Shown here: positions 55,270 to 64,000 of the stretch, in pieces | Layout of the letters: each line of letters opens with the position of its first letter | Position numbering within the stretch: the first letter of the stretch is position 1 | Origin: Bacteroidales bacterium CF | GTDB lineage: Bacteria; Bacteroidota; Bacteroidia; Bacteroidales; UBA932 | Direction of reading: 5' to 3' | Assembly: GCA_000473305.1 (NCBI GenBank) | Contig: CP006772.1 | Location: 930,001 to 994,000 of the forward strand | DNA: 64,000 bases | Position numbers and translations under genes: made by a program | Notes under the pieces: model-generated | What the model saw: the letters and a program-made list of their open reading frames with translations, nothing else | Database searches by the model: none | Told to the model about the DNA's origin: nothing

Positions 55270-55995
55270 ATGCCGACCGAATACAACAAAAACCTAATTG
55301 AACTCAGTGGTGTTGATATTATAAAAGAGGATAGCCTTATTCTGTCCGATGTAAACCTTTCTGTAAATGCCGGTGAATTTGTCTATATCGTTGGTAGAGT
55401 GGGAAGTGGAAAGTCTTCCATTATTAAGGCTATCATAGGAGAGATTCCGTTAACAAGAGGATTTGCTCATGTTGCAGGTTTTGATCTAAGGAAGATTAAG
55501 CGAAACCAGATACCGCTACTGAGAAGAAAGATAGGCATTGTTTTTCAGGATTTTCAGCTTCTAACAGACAGAAGCGTTTATGACAACCTCAAATTTGTAC
55601 TTCAATCAACAGGCTGGAAAAACAGTAAGGAGATAGATCATAAAATAAAGAATGAACTTGAAAGCGTAGGTATGTTGCTTAAAGCACATAAAATGCCTCA
55701 TCAGCTGTCGGGAGGGGAGCAACAGAGGGTTGCCATAGCCAGGGCTCTTCTCAATGATCCACAGATTATACTTGCAGATGAACCTACCGGGAATCTAGAC
55801 TCTGATACTGCCTGTGAGATTATGGATCTTCTTATGAGAATCCACAGAGAACAGGAGCCGGCAATAATAATGGTCACACATAACAGAGCGTTGCTCAAAA
55901 GATACCCGGGTAAGCTCATGCTCTGTGAGAACCTTGCGTTTAAGGAGATTGTGGAGACCCAGGAGATAGATTTTTCCCAATTGCTTTATGAATAA
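55270..55995 (+). CDS. ftsE: FtsE-like ABC transporter ATP-binding protein
   Basis: A 241-residue ABC ATPase. Walker A GRVGSGKSS, Q-loop VFQDFQLL, signature LSGGEQQRVAIARALL, Walker B ILADEPTGNLDS and H-loop VTHN. Short length and NLIELSGVDIIKEDS start are of the FtsE/LolD type. The membrane partner FtsX is not adjacent, as is common in Bacteroidota. FtsE-FtsX controls cell-wall hydrolases at division. An alternative is a LolD-like exporter ATPase. Confidence 0.8.
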   Translation: MPTEYNKNLIELSGVDIIKEDSLILSDVNLSVNAGEFVYIVGRVGSGKSSIIKAIIGEIPLTRGFAHVAGFDLRKIKRNQIPLLRRKIGIVFQDFQLLTDRSVYDNLKFVLQSTGWKNSKEIDHKIKNELESVGMLLKAHKMPHQLSGGEQQRVAIARALLNDPQIILADEPTGNLDSDTACEIMDLLMRIHREQEPAIIMVTHNRALLKRYPGKLMLCENLAFKEIVETQEIDFSQLLYE

Positions 55996-56653
55996 CACAG
56001 AGCGCTACAAGGCAGTTATAAATTGGTTTGAAAAGAATATGCCGGTTGCCGAAAGTGAGTTGTCGTACGACAATCCCTTTCAACTTCTTGTTGCCGTCAT
56101 ACTCTCGGCCCAATGTACTGACAAGAGGGTGAATATTGTCACAGAAAAGCTCTTTTCCAGGTATCATACGGCGGAGGAGTTGGCATCGGCATCTGTTGAG
56201 GAGGTATTCGGTTTTATCTCCTCTGTAACATATCCTAACAATAAAAGTAAGCATCTGGTTGAAATGGCACGAGTTCTTGTTGAGAGGTTTGACTCCGTAG
56301 TTCCGTCAGACCCTCTGTTGTTACAGGAGTTGCCCGGGGTCGGAAGAAAAACGGCAAACGTGGTTTCATCAATTATTTTCGGGAAACCTGTTATTGCAGT
56401 AGACACACATGTGTTCAGAATATCGCGGCGACTCGGACTCTCCGACAAGACAACACCTCTGGGCGTAGAACTTGAACTGACAGCCAATATCCCGGAGGAG
56501 AAAAGGGCCAGGGCCCATCACTGGCTGATTCTGCACGGCCGCTATATTTGTGTGGCAAGAAAGCCGAAATGTGAGCAGTGCGGTCTGCGAAAGTGGTGTC
56601 TACATTATCATGTTCATGGCGGCGCTGATCTCCATGAAAGTTGCTCCGGTTGA
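55988..56653 (+). CDS. nth: Endonuclease III
   Basis: A 221-residue base-excision DNA glycosylase/AP lyase for oxidised pyrimidines. The helix-hairpin-helix LPGVGRKTA has the catalytic Lys at K121; the catalytic Asp is D139 (VDTHVFR). The C-terminal [4Fe-4S] ligands are C188, C195, C198 and C204 with the canonical C-x6-C-x2-C-x5-C spacing. It overlaps the ftsE-like stop by 8 bp and overlaps convergent pyk by 54 bp at its 3' end. Confidence 0.95.
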   Translation: MNNTERYKAVINWFEKNMPVAESELSYDNPFQLLVAVILSAQCTDKRVNIVTEKLFSRYHTAEELASASVEEVFGFISSVTYPNNKSKHLVEMARVLVERFDSVVPSDPLLLQELPGVGRKTANVVSSIIFGKPVIAVDTHVFRISRRLGLSDKTTPLGVELELTANIPEEKRARAHHWLILHGRYICVARKPKCEQCGLRKWCLHYHVHGGADLHESCSG

Positions 56654-58018
56654 TGTGCCGAAACTTCCGGCAACTACACCTATTGTGTCATGACGGTTAA
56701 AACATTTTTCCTTCAACAAGGCCTTGACCTCACTTTTGATAAAGTCATCCTTGCTGTCATAAGGGTTTGTATAGTATGCGTAAACTCCGTAAGAGAGTGC
56801 CAGTTCTCTCATAACATGATCCTTGTAGCATTTAGCGTATATAGGAACATTAGGTCTGAATGCTGAAAGGTATCTCCCGGTCCTTCCAGACATTGTATCC
56901 AGTACGATAGCTTTTATAGGTAATTTGGCAGTTGCCTCTACAATACATTTTGCTAGTACCGCTGCTGTAGGTTCTGTTACATGTTGTAATTCGAGGTCAT
57001 AGAATGGGGTCTGATGTTTCTCTATCTCAAGCGCAATGTTGGTCATTGTCTGGACAGCCTCCAGGGGGTAAGCTCCGCCTGCAGTCTCTCCACTCAGCAT
57101 AATCGCATCAGCGCTCTTGAGAATTGCATTGGCAACATCTGTAACCTCTGCACGCGTCGGTCTGGGATGCTCAATCATTGTGTGAAGCATCTGGGTGGCA
57201 ATAATGACAGGCTTTTTTCTCTTGTGACACTTTTCTATAATGTTGTTTTGTATAATCGGAATCTTCTGATACTCGATTTCCACTCCCAGATCTCCGCGGG
57301 CTACCATTATTCCGTAGCAGTTAGATAATATTTCGTCTATGTTGTCAACTCCCTCCTGGTTCTCAATCTTGGATATGATCTTCAAATGGCTGTTTTTCTC
57401 GTCCAGGATTCTTTGAACGGCTAAAAGGTCATCCCTGTTCCTGACGAAAGAGTGGGCAACAAAGTCGAGATTGTTGTCTGCTGCCCATAATATGAACTCC
57501 TTGTCTTTATCCGAGACAGATGGCAGCATTATCTTTACATTAGGAACATTTAGGCTCTTCTTGCCCTTTATCACTCCGTTGTTCTCGGCTTCACATATAA
57601 GTCTGCCATCTAGTTTGTTAACCGTTGTAAGGCATATCTCACCATCATCGATGAGGATTTTTACACCGACAGGAACCTCTTTTACAAAATTACTGTAATT
57701 AGTATATAAAAGCTCTTTTGAAGAGATACCATTCACATCATCGGCAAAAATAACCTCGTCTCCCTTGTTAACCTTGAATCCGTCGCTCTCTTTCATTGTA
57801 GTTACCCTGATCTCAGGTCCTTTGGTGTCAATCAGGATTGCTATCTTATCGGATACTATTCTGACATTTTTCACTATCTCCATAGATGAGTCAAGTGTCG
57901 TGTGGGCAGAGTTGATCCGGACAACGTTCATGCCCGCCTCATATAGAGAGCGGATAAATCCTGTGTCACATTTTTTGTCTGAGATTGTACAGATAATCTT
58001 CGTTTTCTTTTCGTGCAT
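56600..58018 (-). CDS. pyk: Pyruvate kinase
   Basis: A 472-residue glycolytic enzyme forming pyruvate and ATP from phosphoenolpyruvate. It has MNVVRINSAHTT (NxSH variant NSAH), DTKGPEIR, the active-site ISKIENQEGVDNIDEI, MVARGDLGVE and the QMLHTMIEHPRPTRAEV loop. The C domain ends with GVVAGSFGTSTGAT. Its 3' end overlaps nth. The 5' end shares an overlapping promoter zone with xerD at 58026-58046. Confidence 0.95.
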   Translation of the reverse strand: MHEKKTKIICTISDKKCDTGFIRSLYEAGMNVVRINSAHTTLDSSMEIVKNVRIVSDKIAILIDTKGPEIRVTTMKESDGFKVNKGDEVIFADDVNGISSKELLYTNYSNFVKEVPVGVKILIDDGEICLTTVNKLDGRLICEAENNGVIKGKKSLNVPNVKIMLPSVSDKDKEFILWAADNNLDFVAHSFVRNRDDLLAVQRILDEKNSHLKIISKIENQEGVDNIDEILSNCYGIMVARGDLGVEIEYQKIPIIQNNIIEKCHKRKKPVIIATQMLHTMIEHPRPTRAEVTDVANAILKSADAIMLSGETAGGAYPLEAVQTMTNIALEIEKHQTPFYDLELQHVTEPTAAVLAKCIVEATAKLPIKAIVLDTMSGRTGRYLSAFRPNVPIYAKCYKDHVMRELALSYGVYAYYTNPYDSKDDFIKSEVKALLKEKCFNRHDTIGVVAGSFGTSTGATFMEISAAMNMIM

Positions 58019-58025
58019 ATTTTGC

Positions 58026-58046
58026 TAATTTTGTTCTACAAATGTA
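58026..58046. promoter_or_regulatory. Interlocked promoters of pyk and xerD-like gene
   Basis: Plus strand TAATTTTG (58026-58033) points to xerD; minus strand TACATTTG (58046-58039) points to pyk. The elements face each other, so the expected start points (about 58038 and 58034) cross and the first bases of both RNAs are complementary. Confidence 0.45.
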
Positions 58047-58055
58047 CTGAGAATT

Positions 58056-58970
58056 TTGAAAAAGAGATATCAGGATCCGCTTATTGCAGATTATTCATCG
58101 TTTTTAAGACTGGAACTTTCTTTATCGGAAAATACCATCAGATCTTATTGCTCTGATATGATGTTACTTCTCTCATTTATTGAGAATAACGAAAAAAATG
58201 AGGGAGCAGCGAAACTTGATGAGGTGACCACTGACACACTTAACGATTTTATCTCATCCCGGATGAAAACCGGAATAACAAAAAGATCTCAGGCCAGACT
58301 GATAAGTTCCTTAAAGTCTTTCTATGGTTTTCTGGAGGAGAGTGGGCAGTGCAAAACAAACCCTGCCGAAAAGCTGGATCCTCCCAAGATTCTTCAGTAT
58401 CTTCCGGTGGTACTGTCAGTGAAGGAGGTCTTGGCTGTCATTGACTCTGTTGACAGGAGCAGCTATGAGGGAGAGAGGAATAAGACAATTTTAGAGGTTC
58501 TCTACTCATGCGGTCTGCGTGTCAGTGAGGTGGTTAACCTGAAGATTTCAGATCTTTTTTTGCAAGAACGTTTTGTGAGGGTTATGGGTAAGGGGAGCAA
58601 GGAGAGACTTGTGCCTCTTGGAGACCCGGCTGCAGATGCTTTGGCGCTCTATTTGTCCATAAGGGGAAGAATGCCACTCAAACGAGGGTGTGAAGATGTC
58701 GTTTTCCTAAACAGGAGAGGAGGTAAGCTCTCAAGGCAGATGATATTCCTGATTGTAAAGAACCAGGCTGAAATTGCAGGTATAACTAAAGAAATTTCAC
58801 CACATACATTCCGCCACTCTTTTGCGACTCACCTTGTGGAGAATGGTGCGGACCTGCGTGTTGTACAGCAGATGCTCGGCCATGAGAGTATTCTCACAAC
58901 CGAGATCTATACACATGTGGATAGTGAAAAATGGCGTGAAGGTATTCTGAGATGCCATCCACGCCGTTAA
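58056..58970 (+). CDS. xerD: XerC/XerD-type tyrosine recombinase
   Basis: A 304-residue site-specific recombinase, probably the one resolving chromosome dimers at dif. The SAM-like N-terminal domain (about 8-95) is followed by the catalytic domain with R155 (CGLRVSE), K179, H250-x2-R253 (HTFRHSFATHL), H276 (GHESILTTEIYTHV) and nucleophile Y285. All are intact. The only usable start before the first family residues is a TTG at 58056. The XerC/D assignment is by length and the lack of mobile-element context; it could be either paralogue. Confidence 0.9.
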   Translation: MKKRYQDPLIADYSSFLRLELSLSENTIRSYCSDMMLLLSFIENNEKNEGAAKLDEVTTDTLNDFISSRMKTGITKRSQARLISSLKSFYGFLEESGQCKTNPAEKLDPPKILQYLPVVLSVKEVLAVIDSVDRSSYEGERNKTILEVLYSCGLRVSEVVNLKISDLFLQERFVRVMGKGSKERLVPLGDPAADALALYLSIRGRMPLKRGCEDVVFLNRRGGKLSRQMIFLIVKNQAEIAGITKEISPHTFRHSFATHLVENGADLRVVQQMLGHESILTTEIYTHVDSEKWREGILRCHPRR

Positions 58971-58997
58971 ACTTTTAGATTGATATTTGTACGGGTA

Positions 58998-60527
58998 TTA
59001 TTCCCACTCAATTGTTGCAGGTGGTTTGGAAGAGATGTCGTAGACAACCCTGTTTACCCCTTTAACTCTGTTTATTATCTCATTTGAGACATCGGCCAGG
59101 AACTCGTATGGCAGATGCACCCAGTCAGCTGTCATGCCATCTGTAGATGTAACGGCCCTCAGGGCAATGGTGTACTCGTATGTTCTCTCATCTCCCATTA
59201 CTCCTACGCTTTTTACTGGTAGAAGTATTGTCGCGGCCTGCCATACCTCGTTGTATAGCCCTGTTTTTCTCAGTCCGTCTATAAAATAGTGGTCTGCCTC
59301 CTTTAAAATGTCAAGCTTTTCGGCAGTAACCTCTCCCAATACCCTGATTCCAAGTCCGGGGCCGGGGAAAGGGTGTCTGGAAATAAGCTCATCTTTGATT
59401 CCGAGAGTCCTTCCTACTTTACGGACCTCGTCTTTAAACAGAGATCTCAGCGGTTCGACAACCTTTAGTTTCATATAATCGGGAAGCCCGCCCACGTTGT
59501 GGTGAGACTTGATTGTGGAGCTGGGTCCGTTAACAGAGGTTGACTCAATTACGTCCGGATAAATTGTTCCCTGTGCCAGCCATTTTGCATTTTCCACTTT
59601 ATGTGCCTCGGCATCGAAAACTTCTATAAAAGCATTGCCGATAGCCTTTCTTTTTTTCTCAGGATCCGTAACACCTTTAAGAGCGGAGAGAAACCTTTCT
59701 GAGGCATCAACTCCGGTTACATTAAGTCCCATATCTTTATAAGAGGCCAGAACTGACGAGAACTCATCCTTTCTCAGTAAGCCGTTATCTACAAATATGC
59801 AGTGAAGGTTTCCTCCGATGGCTTTGTTCATTAGAACTGCTGCAACGGTTGAGTCCACTCCGCCTGAGAGACCTAGTATCACATGGTCGTCGCCGATTGT
59901 TTGCTTCAGAGTTGCAATTGTGTTTTCAATAAATGAGTCAGGAGTCCAGTCTCCTTTACATCCGCATATATTCTTTACAAAGTTTCCGAGCATCTCGGAT
60001 CCCATCTCTGTATGGTAAACTTCCGGATGGAACTGAACGGCATATGTCTCTTCGCCTTTGATTCTGAATGCTGCATTTGAAATACTTCCTGTCGATGCAA
60101 TTGCTACAGAGTTGTCAGGCAGAGCCGAGATGGTGTCACCGTGGGACATCCATACCTGTCTGTTTGATGGTATGTTCTTAAACAATGGGCATTGGGTATC
60201 TTCAATTGAGAGCATTGCTCTTCCATATTCTCTTGAGAAAGAGCGGTTTACCTCGCCGCCGAATTTTTGTGCAAGATATTGAGCCCCATAGCAAATCGCC
60301 AGTAGAGGTAACTTACCCTTAATTTTAGATAGATCAACCTGAGGAGCCTGAGGGTCGCGTACAGAAAAAGGGCTCCCGGACAATATAACCCCTTTTACGC
60401 TTTGGTCAATTTCGGGAATTTTATTGTATGGGTATATCTCGCAATAGACATTGTGTTCTCTCACCCTTCTTCCAATAAGCTGAGTAACCTGAGAGCCAAA
60501 GTCAAGTATAATGATTTTTTCTGTCAT
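58998..60527 (-). CDS. guaA: GMP synthase (glutamine-hydrolysing)
   Basis: A 509-residue enzyme converting XMP to GMP. It begins at ATG 60527 ([13 protein letters not shown]); the frame is open 67 codons upstream but that overlaps the typA region antisense. The class I amidotransferase half has C79 in AICYGAQ and the His/Glu in VQFHPEVYH. The ATP pyrophosphatase half has GLSGGVDST, followed by the C-terminal dimerisation domain ending PPATIEWE. Confidence 0.97.
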   Translation of the reverse strand: MTEKIIILDFGSQVTQLIGRRVREHNVYCEIYPYNKIPEIDQSVKGVILSGSPFSVRDPQAPQVDLSKIKGKLPLLAICYGAQYLAQKFGGEVNRSFSREYGRAMLSIEDTQCPLFKNIPSNRQVWMSHGDTISALPDNSVAIASTGSISNAAFRIKGEETYAVQFHPEVYHTEMGSEMLGNFVKNICGCKGDWTPDSFIENTIATLKQTIGDDHVILGLSGGVDSTVAAVLMNKAIGGNLHCIFVDNGLLRKDEFSSVLASYKDMGLNVTGVDASERFLSALKGVTDPEKKRKAIGNAFIEVFDAEAHKVENAKWLAQGTIYPDVIESTSVNGPSSTIKSHHNVGGLPDYMKLKVVEPLRSLFKDEVRKVGRTLGIKDELISRHPFPGPGLGIRVLGEVTAEKLDILKEADHYFIDGLRKTGLYNEVWQAATILLPVKSVGVMGDERTYEYTIALRAVTSTDGMTADWVHLPYEFLADVSNEIINRVKGVNRVVYDISSKPPATIEWE

Positions 60528-60556
60528 AAGGGAATATTTTTCGTAAATTGTAACCT

Positions 60557-60584
60557 GCAAAAGTAAATAAAATATTACTTTTGC
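60557..60584. promoter_or_regulatory. Symmetric divergent promoter between guaA and typA
   Basis: Perfect inverted repeat GCAAAAGTA (60557-60565), 10 bp, TACTTTTGC (60576-60584). Each arm contains a TAnnTTTG -7 facing outward. The arrangement repeats that at 17214-17240. Confidence 0.6.
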
Positions 60585-60594
60585 GCCCTGAATT

Positions 60595-62391
60595 ATGCAA
60601 AAAATAAGAAATATTGCCATCATTGCCCACGTGGACCATGGCAAAACTACACTGGTAGACAGAATGATACACCATGCCAAACTCTCCAGGGAGGTTGAGA
60701 AAATGGGTGATCTGATTTTGGACAACAACGATCTTGAAAGGGAGAGGGGAATAACAATTCTTGCAAAAAACGTCTCGGTTCCATATAAAGATTATAAAAT
60801 CAACATTATTGACACTCCCGGACACGCAGATTTCGGAGGTGAGGTTGAAAGAGTGCTTAACATGGCAGACGGCGTTCTGCTATTGGTTGATGCTTTTGAG
60901 GGAACAATGCCGCAGACAAGGTTTGTGCTTCAGAAAGCCATTGAAATGGGGAAAAAGCCCATTGTCGTAATAAATAAGGTAGATAAGCCTAACTGTAGAC
61001 CGGATGTGGTAAACGAGCAGGTTTTTGATCTTATGTTCAGTCTGAATGCCACAGAGGAGCAACTTGACTTCAAGACAGTATATGGTAGTGCAAAGCAGGG
61101 CTGGATGTCTACTGACTGGAAAAATGAAACCACAGACATAACCGCACTTTTTGATACAATACTCTCAGAGATTCCTGAACCGGAAATGTTGGAGGGAACA
61201 CCTCAGATGCTGATATCTTCATTGGAGTACTCTCCATATGTAGGCCGTATTGCGGTAGGGCGGGTACGCAGAGGTGCCCTGAAGCCGGGATTGCAGATTT
61301 CTCTCTGTAAGAGGGATGGGACAGTTGAAAGAAGCCGTATTAAAGATCTGATGGTTTTCAGCGGTCTTGAAAAGTCAAAAAGCGAAGAGGTTAAGAGCGG
61401 GGATATTTGTGCGGTTGTTGGTATAGAGGGGTTTGAAATAGGGGATACAATTGCTGATTATGAGAATCCTGAGGCCTTACCACCGATATCGGTAGATGAG
61501 CCTACGATGAGCATGCTTTTTACCATTAATGACTCACCTTTTTTCGGGAAGGAGGGAAAGTATGTTACATCAAGACATATAAAAGAGAGGCTTGACAAGG
61601 AGCTTGAGAAGAATCTTGCACTGAGGGTAAAGAACGGCCTGACTGCCGATTCTTTTATCGTCAATGGCAGGGGGGTCTTACATATCTCTGTTTTGATAGA
61701 GACTATGAGGAGAGAGGGCTTTGAACTGCAGGTCGGACAGCCCAAAGTGCTTGACAAGACTATAAACGGTGTCAGGTGTGAACCTGTAGAGCATCTTACA
61801 ATAGATGTTCCTGAGGAGCATGTCGGCAAGGCCATTGAGATGACGACAAGGAGAAAAGGCAGCCTGATGCATATGGAACACAGGAATGACAGAGTACACC
61901 TTGATTTTGAAATTCCTTCAAGAGGTTTGATTGGTCTCAGAAGCAATCTGATGACAGCATCACAGGGAGAGGCGGTTGTTGCTCACAGATTTAAGGGGTA
62001 TGAACCATACAAGGGAGATATCGAGAAGAGAAGCAACGGTTCTCTTGTGGCTTTGGAATCAGGTATGGCAGTTGCATATGCGATGGATAAGCTTCAGGAC
62101 AGGGGGAAATTCTTTATAAGCCCGGGTGAAGATATATATGCAGGTCAGGTTGTCGGAGAACATACAAGAGCTGATGATTTGGGTATCAATATATGTAAGA
62201 CAAAGAAACTTACCAATATACGTGCTTCCGGCACGGATGACAAGGCTGTTCTGCCACCGCCTATATTATTCTCTCTGGAGGAGGCACTTGAGTATATTCA
62301 GGAGGATGAACTAGTGGAGGTTACACCTCACAGCATGAGACTAAGGAAAATATACCTTGACGAGAACGAGAGAAAGCGAAGAAAGGGGTGA
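60595..62391 (+). CDS. typA: GTPase TypA/BipA
   Basis: A 598-residue ribosome-associated translational GTPase. G1 [10 protein letters not shown]3 DTPGHADF and G4 NKVDKP are visible near the N terminus, with the switch RERGITI. EF-Tu-like domain 2, EF-G-like domains and the BipA-specific C terminus follow. It aids ribosome assembly and stress adaptation. Length fits the family. Its 3' end carries the -33 region of the yceD promoter just downstream. Confidence 0.96.
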   Translation: MQKIRNIAIIAHVDHGKTTLVDRMIHHAKLSREVEKMGDLILDNNDLERERGITILAKNVSVPYKDYKINIIDTPGHADFGGEVERVLNMADGVLLLVDAFEGTMPQTRFVLQKAIEMGKKPIVVINKVDKPNCRPDVVNEQVFDLMFSLNATEEQLDFKTVYGSAKQGWMSTDWKNETTDITALFDTILSEIPEPEMLEGTPQMLISSLEYSPYVGRIAVGRVRRGALKPGLQISLCKRDGTVERSRIKDLMVFSGLEKSKSEEVKSGDICAVVGIEGFEIGDTIADYENPEALPPISVDEPTMSMLFTINDSPFFGKEGKYVTSRHIKERLDKELEKNLALRVKNGLTADSFIVNGRGVLHISVLIETMRREGFELQVGQPKVLDKTINGVRCEPVEHLTIDVPEEHVGKAIEMTTRRKGSLMHMEHRNDRVHLDFEIPSRGLIGLRSNLMTASQGEAVVAHRFKGYEPYKGDIEKRSNGSLVALESGMAVAYAMDKLQDRGKFFISPGEDIYAGQVVGEHTRADDLGINICKTKKLTNIRASGTDDKAVLPPPILFSLEEALEYIQEDELVEVTPHSMRLRKIYLDENERKRRKG

Positions 62392-62397
62392 TCCGGG

Positions 62398-62427
62398 TTG
62401 CTATTTTAAAAAAATAGATTATCTTTG
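62398..62427 (+). promoter_or_regulatory. Promoter for yceD-rpmF-plsX
   Basis: TTG (62398-62400), 19 bp, TATCTTTG (62420-62427). Exact consensus spacing. ATG of yceD at 62444 gives a leader of about 12 nt. Confidence 0.75.
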
Positions 62428-62443
62428 CGGGCTCATTTATAAT

Positions 62444-62965
62444 ATGGGAAAAGAGCCGGATAACTTATACACAATTCCTGTAAAGGGGTTGTCAGTCGGA
62501 AAACATCAGTACGGTTTTCTGATTGATAAAAAGTTTTTTGAGGATTTTGAAAACTCACAGATTCTCGGAGCATCACTCAAAGTAGATGTTGATCTCGAGA
62601 GAAGTGAGACATGGATTAGGATAGTAAGTGCCATTCAAGGAACTATTTCCGTTGAGTGTGACAGATGTCTGGATGAATTGGTTATTCCGTTAAAGACCGA
62701 AGCCTCTCTTTTGGTAAGGTTCGTGAAAAACGAGGATGAACCGGAAGAGGATCTGGAGACAATAACACTTGATCCTTCAGAGGCTATTTTAGACCTCAGA
62801 CAGTTCTTTTACGATTATATTTGTCTCTCAATGCCTATACAAATGGTGCATGAAGAGGGGAAATGCGATCCGGAGATGATTGCAAGGCTTGAAAATGCGA
62901 GGGGAGAGAAACCCGTTGGGGAAAATGGCTCACCTTTTGATAGATTAAAAGATTTATTGAATTAA
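62444..62965 (+). CDS. YceD/DUF177-family protein
   Basis: A 173-residue protein starting at ATG 62444 (MGKEPDNLYTIPVKGL); the longer frame would cover the promoter. CDRCL (in IEVECDRCLDEL-like VECDRCLDEL) and an acidic segment are typical. YceD proteins are encoded before rpmF in most bacteria and in plants take part in 23S rRNA or L32-related maturation. It is 20 bp before rpmF and shares the transcript with plsX, the usual arrangement. Confidence 0.88.
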   Translation: MGKEPDNLYTIPVKGLSVGKHQYGFLIDKKFFEDFENSQILGASLKVDVDLERSETWIRIVSAIQGTISVECDRCLDELVIPLKTEASLLVRFVKNEDEPEEDLETITLDPSEAILDLRQFFYDYICLSMPIQMVHEEGKCDPEMIARLENARGEKPVGENGSPFDRLKDLLN

Positions 62966-62985
62966 TTAAGTTAAATTATTTAGAT

Positions 62986-63168
62986 ATGGCACATCCGAAA
63001 CACAAGATTTCAAAAACCCGCAGGGATAAAAGAAGGACCCATGATCATGCAGCGGTTCCAACACTTGCAAATTGTTCTAACTGCGGTGCCGCAGTCCTTT
63101 ATCACCGTGTTTGCCCTGAATGCGGCTACTACAGAGGCCGTCTTATGGTGCAGAAAGCTACTTCGTAG
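62986..63168 (+). CDS. rpmF: 50S ribosomal protein L32
   Basis: A 60-residue ribosomal protein. MAHPKHKISKTRRDKRRTHD is the family N terminus. A zinc site is retained as CSNC and CPEC (about residues 32-35 and 45-48), so this is the Zn-binding (C+) form. It lies between yceD and plsX. Confidence 0.95.
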   Translation: MAHPKHKISKTRRDKRRTHDHAAVPTLANCSNCGAAVLYHRVCPECGYYRGRLMVQKATS

Positions 63169-63177
63169 TACTCTCAT

Positions 63178-64000
63178 ATGAGGATTGGTCTGGATGTTAT
63201 GGGCGGTGACTACGCTCCTTTGAATACTGTTTCAGGAGCAATAGACGTCTATTCCAAACTAAATCCAGGGACAAAATTGTACCTTTTAGGTGATCAGTTT
63301 AGGATTACCGAGATTTGTAGCCAGAAAGGCTTCGATCCCGGTAATTTTATTATTGTACACTGCTCACAGACAATAAAGATGGACGATCATCCTGTCAAGT
63401 CCTATCAAAAGAAACAGGATTCCAGTATTGTCGTGGGTTTCAATATGCTCCGCAATGGCCAGATTGATGCTTTGGCAAGTGCCGGGAACACCGGCGCAGT
63501 ACTGACCGGCTCATATCAGACCCTAAAGCCTTTACCCGGAATTATGAGACCTTGTATATCTGTTGAGATGCCTCTTCTTAACGGAAAGAAGATGTTGATC
63601 CTGGACGTGGGTTTCAATGTGGATTCCAAGCCTGATGTCCTGTACCAGTTCGGTATCCTTGGATCTATATATGCAAGGGCGATGATGGGAATTTCGAGGC
63701 CTAGGGTAGCGCTTCTCAATGTTGGGGAAGAGGAGGAGAAGGGAAATATGGTGACGAAAGAGGCATACAAACTCATGTCGGATTCAACTGATTTTGACTT
63801 TGTCGGCAATATGGAGGCGAATCGTCTCTTCGATGGCGATATTGCAGATGTACTTGTCACTGATGGTTTCTCCGGAAATATCTGTCTTAAACAGGCAGAA
63901 GGAATGTATAATCTTTTAAGAAAACTCAATATTAAGAATGACTTTCTTGAAGGATACAATTATGAAGATTATGGTGGCACGCCGGTCCTTGGAGTACCGG
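63178..64000 (+). CDS. plsX: Phosphate acyltransferase PlsX (3' end outside window)
   Basis: The first 274 codons of PlsX, which makes acyl-phosphate from acyl-ACP for phospholipid synthesis. The ATG is at 63178, 9 bp after the rpmF stop, opening MRIGLDVMGGDYAP. ASAGNTGAVLTGS, ALLNVGEEEEKGN and DVLVTDGFSGNICLK are family-conserved. No in-frame stop occurs before 64000, so the gene is incomplete here. Downstream fabH would be expected. Confidence 0.93.
   Translation, partial: MRIGLDVMGGDYAPLNTVSGAIDVYSKLNPGTKLYLLGDQFRITEICSQKGFDPGNFIIVHCSQTIKMDDHPVKSYQKKQDSSIVVGFNMLRNGQIDALASAGNTGAVLTGSYQTLKPLPGIMRPCISVEMPLLNGKKMLILDVGFNVDSKPDVLYQFGILGSIYARAMMGISRPRVALLNVGEEEEKGNMVTKEAYKLMSDSTDFDFVGNMEANRLFDGDIADVLVTDGFSGNICLKQAEGMYNLLRKLNIKNDFLEGYNYEDYGGTPVLGVP

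Noticed and set aside
58056-58970. Phage or integrative-element integrase
   Set aside because: Length and motifs fit XerC/D, and there are no mobile genes, attachment repeats or tRNA next to it.
60528-60728. 67-codon N-terminal extension of GuaA
   Set aside because: It runs antisense through the 5' end of typA and the palindromic promoter; the family start [11 protein letters not shown] is at 60527.

Overview
The window reads as a compact chromosome segment of an anaerobic member of the Bacteroidota, most likely order Bacteroidales. Three things point there. Upstream regions repeatedly carry the Bacteroidota promoter form TTG-N19-TAnnTTTG. A serine palmitoyltransferase for sphingolipids, 80-residue AtpC and a CPBP/NhaD/SdaA/DsbD gene set are present. 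A quinone-linked Hdr/Qmo-type redox complex suggests anaerobic metabolism. No rRNA, insertion sequence, integrase or CRISPR array was seen. The last gene (plsX) runs off the right edge.

Layout. 1-4.1 kb: CPBP protease, NhaD antiporter, outer-membrane barrel and serine dehydratase, all on the minus strand. 4.2-11.5 kb: a four-gene DNA-modification/nuclease island on the minus strand, with an MmeI-like adenine methyltransferase lacking a visible nuclease domain, a RhuM protein, an SF2 helicase and a GIY-YIG nuclease fused to an ASCH-like domain. 11.6-13.7 kb: dnaK. 13.8-18.3 kb: panB, an RluA-type pseudouridine synthase, nadD, gmk, a creatininase-family gene and class II aldolase. 18.3-21.3 kb: a MarR regulator and a P-type cation ATPase behind a perfect palindromic operator. 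21.3-28.3 kb: the whole F1Fo ATP synthase operon, minus strand. 28.4-34.0 kb: an operon of DsrE2, TusA, an MvhD-like protein, two HdrA-like flavoproteins, a small winged-helix protein and a membrane HdrC/QmoC-like protein, divergent from a Crp/Fnr regulator that has a TGTGA-N6-TCACA site in front of it. 35-38.7 kb: grpE, dnaJ, anmK, rplS and tRNA-Arg. 38.8-48.3 kb: dsbD, cardiolipin synthase, menaquinone methyltransferase, a PurL-tail-like protein, tRNA-Leu, a D-2-hydroxyacid dehydrogenase, an SDR, serine palmitoyltransferase and an M23 peptidase. 48.3-58 kb: gyrB, an outer-membrane barrel, a 1006-residue TPR protein, ftsE-like, nth and pyk. 58-64 kb: xerD-like, guaA, typA, yceD, rpmF and plsX.

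How the parts fit. The ATP synthase, NhaD, MenG and the Hdr/Qmo-like operon together suggest a menaquinone- and proton-based anaerobic energy metabolism in which sulfane-sulfur carriers (TusA, DsrE2) feed or drain a membrane electron-transfer complex. The chaperone genes dnaK and dnaJ, 21 kb apart, share an unusual feature: each stop codon lies inside the first unit of a strictly 7-bp-periodic GTGANNA array that continues into the 3' region.

The two best candidates for undescribed biology are the methyltransferase-RhuM-helicase-GIY-YIG/ASCH island and the sulfur-carrier/Hdr-Qmo operon. Functional statements about both are inferences from motifs and gene order; no database search was run.
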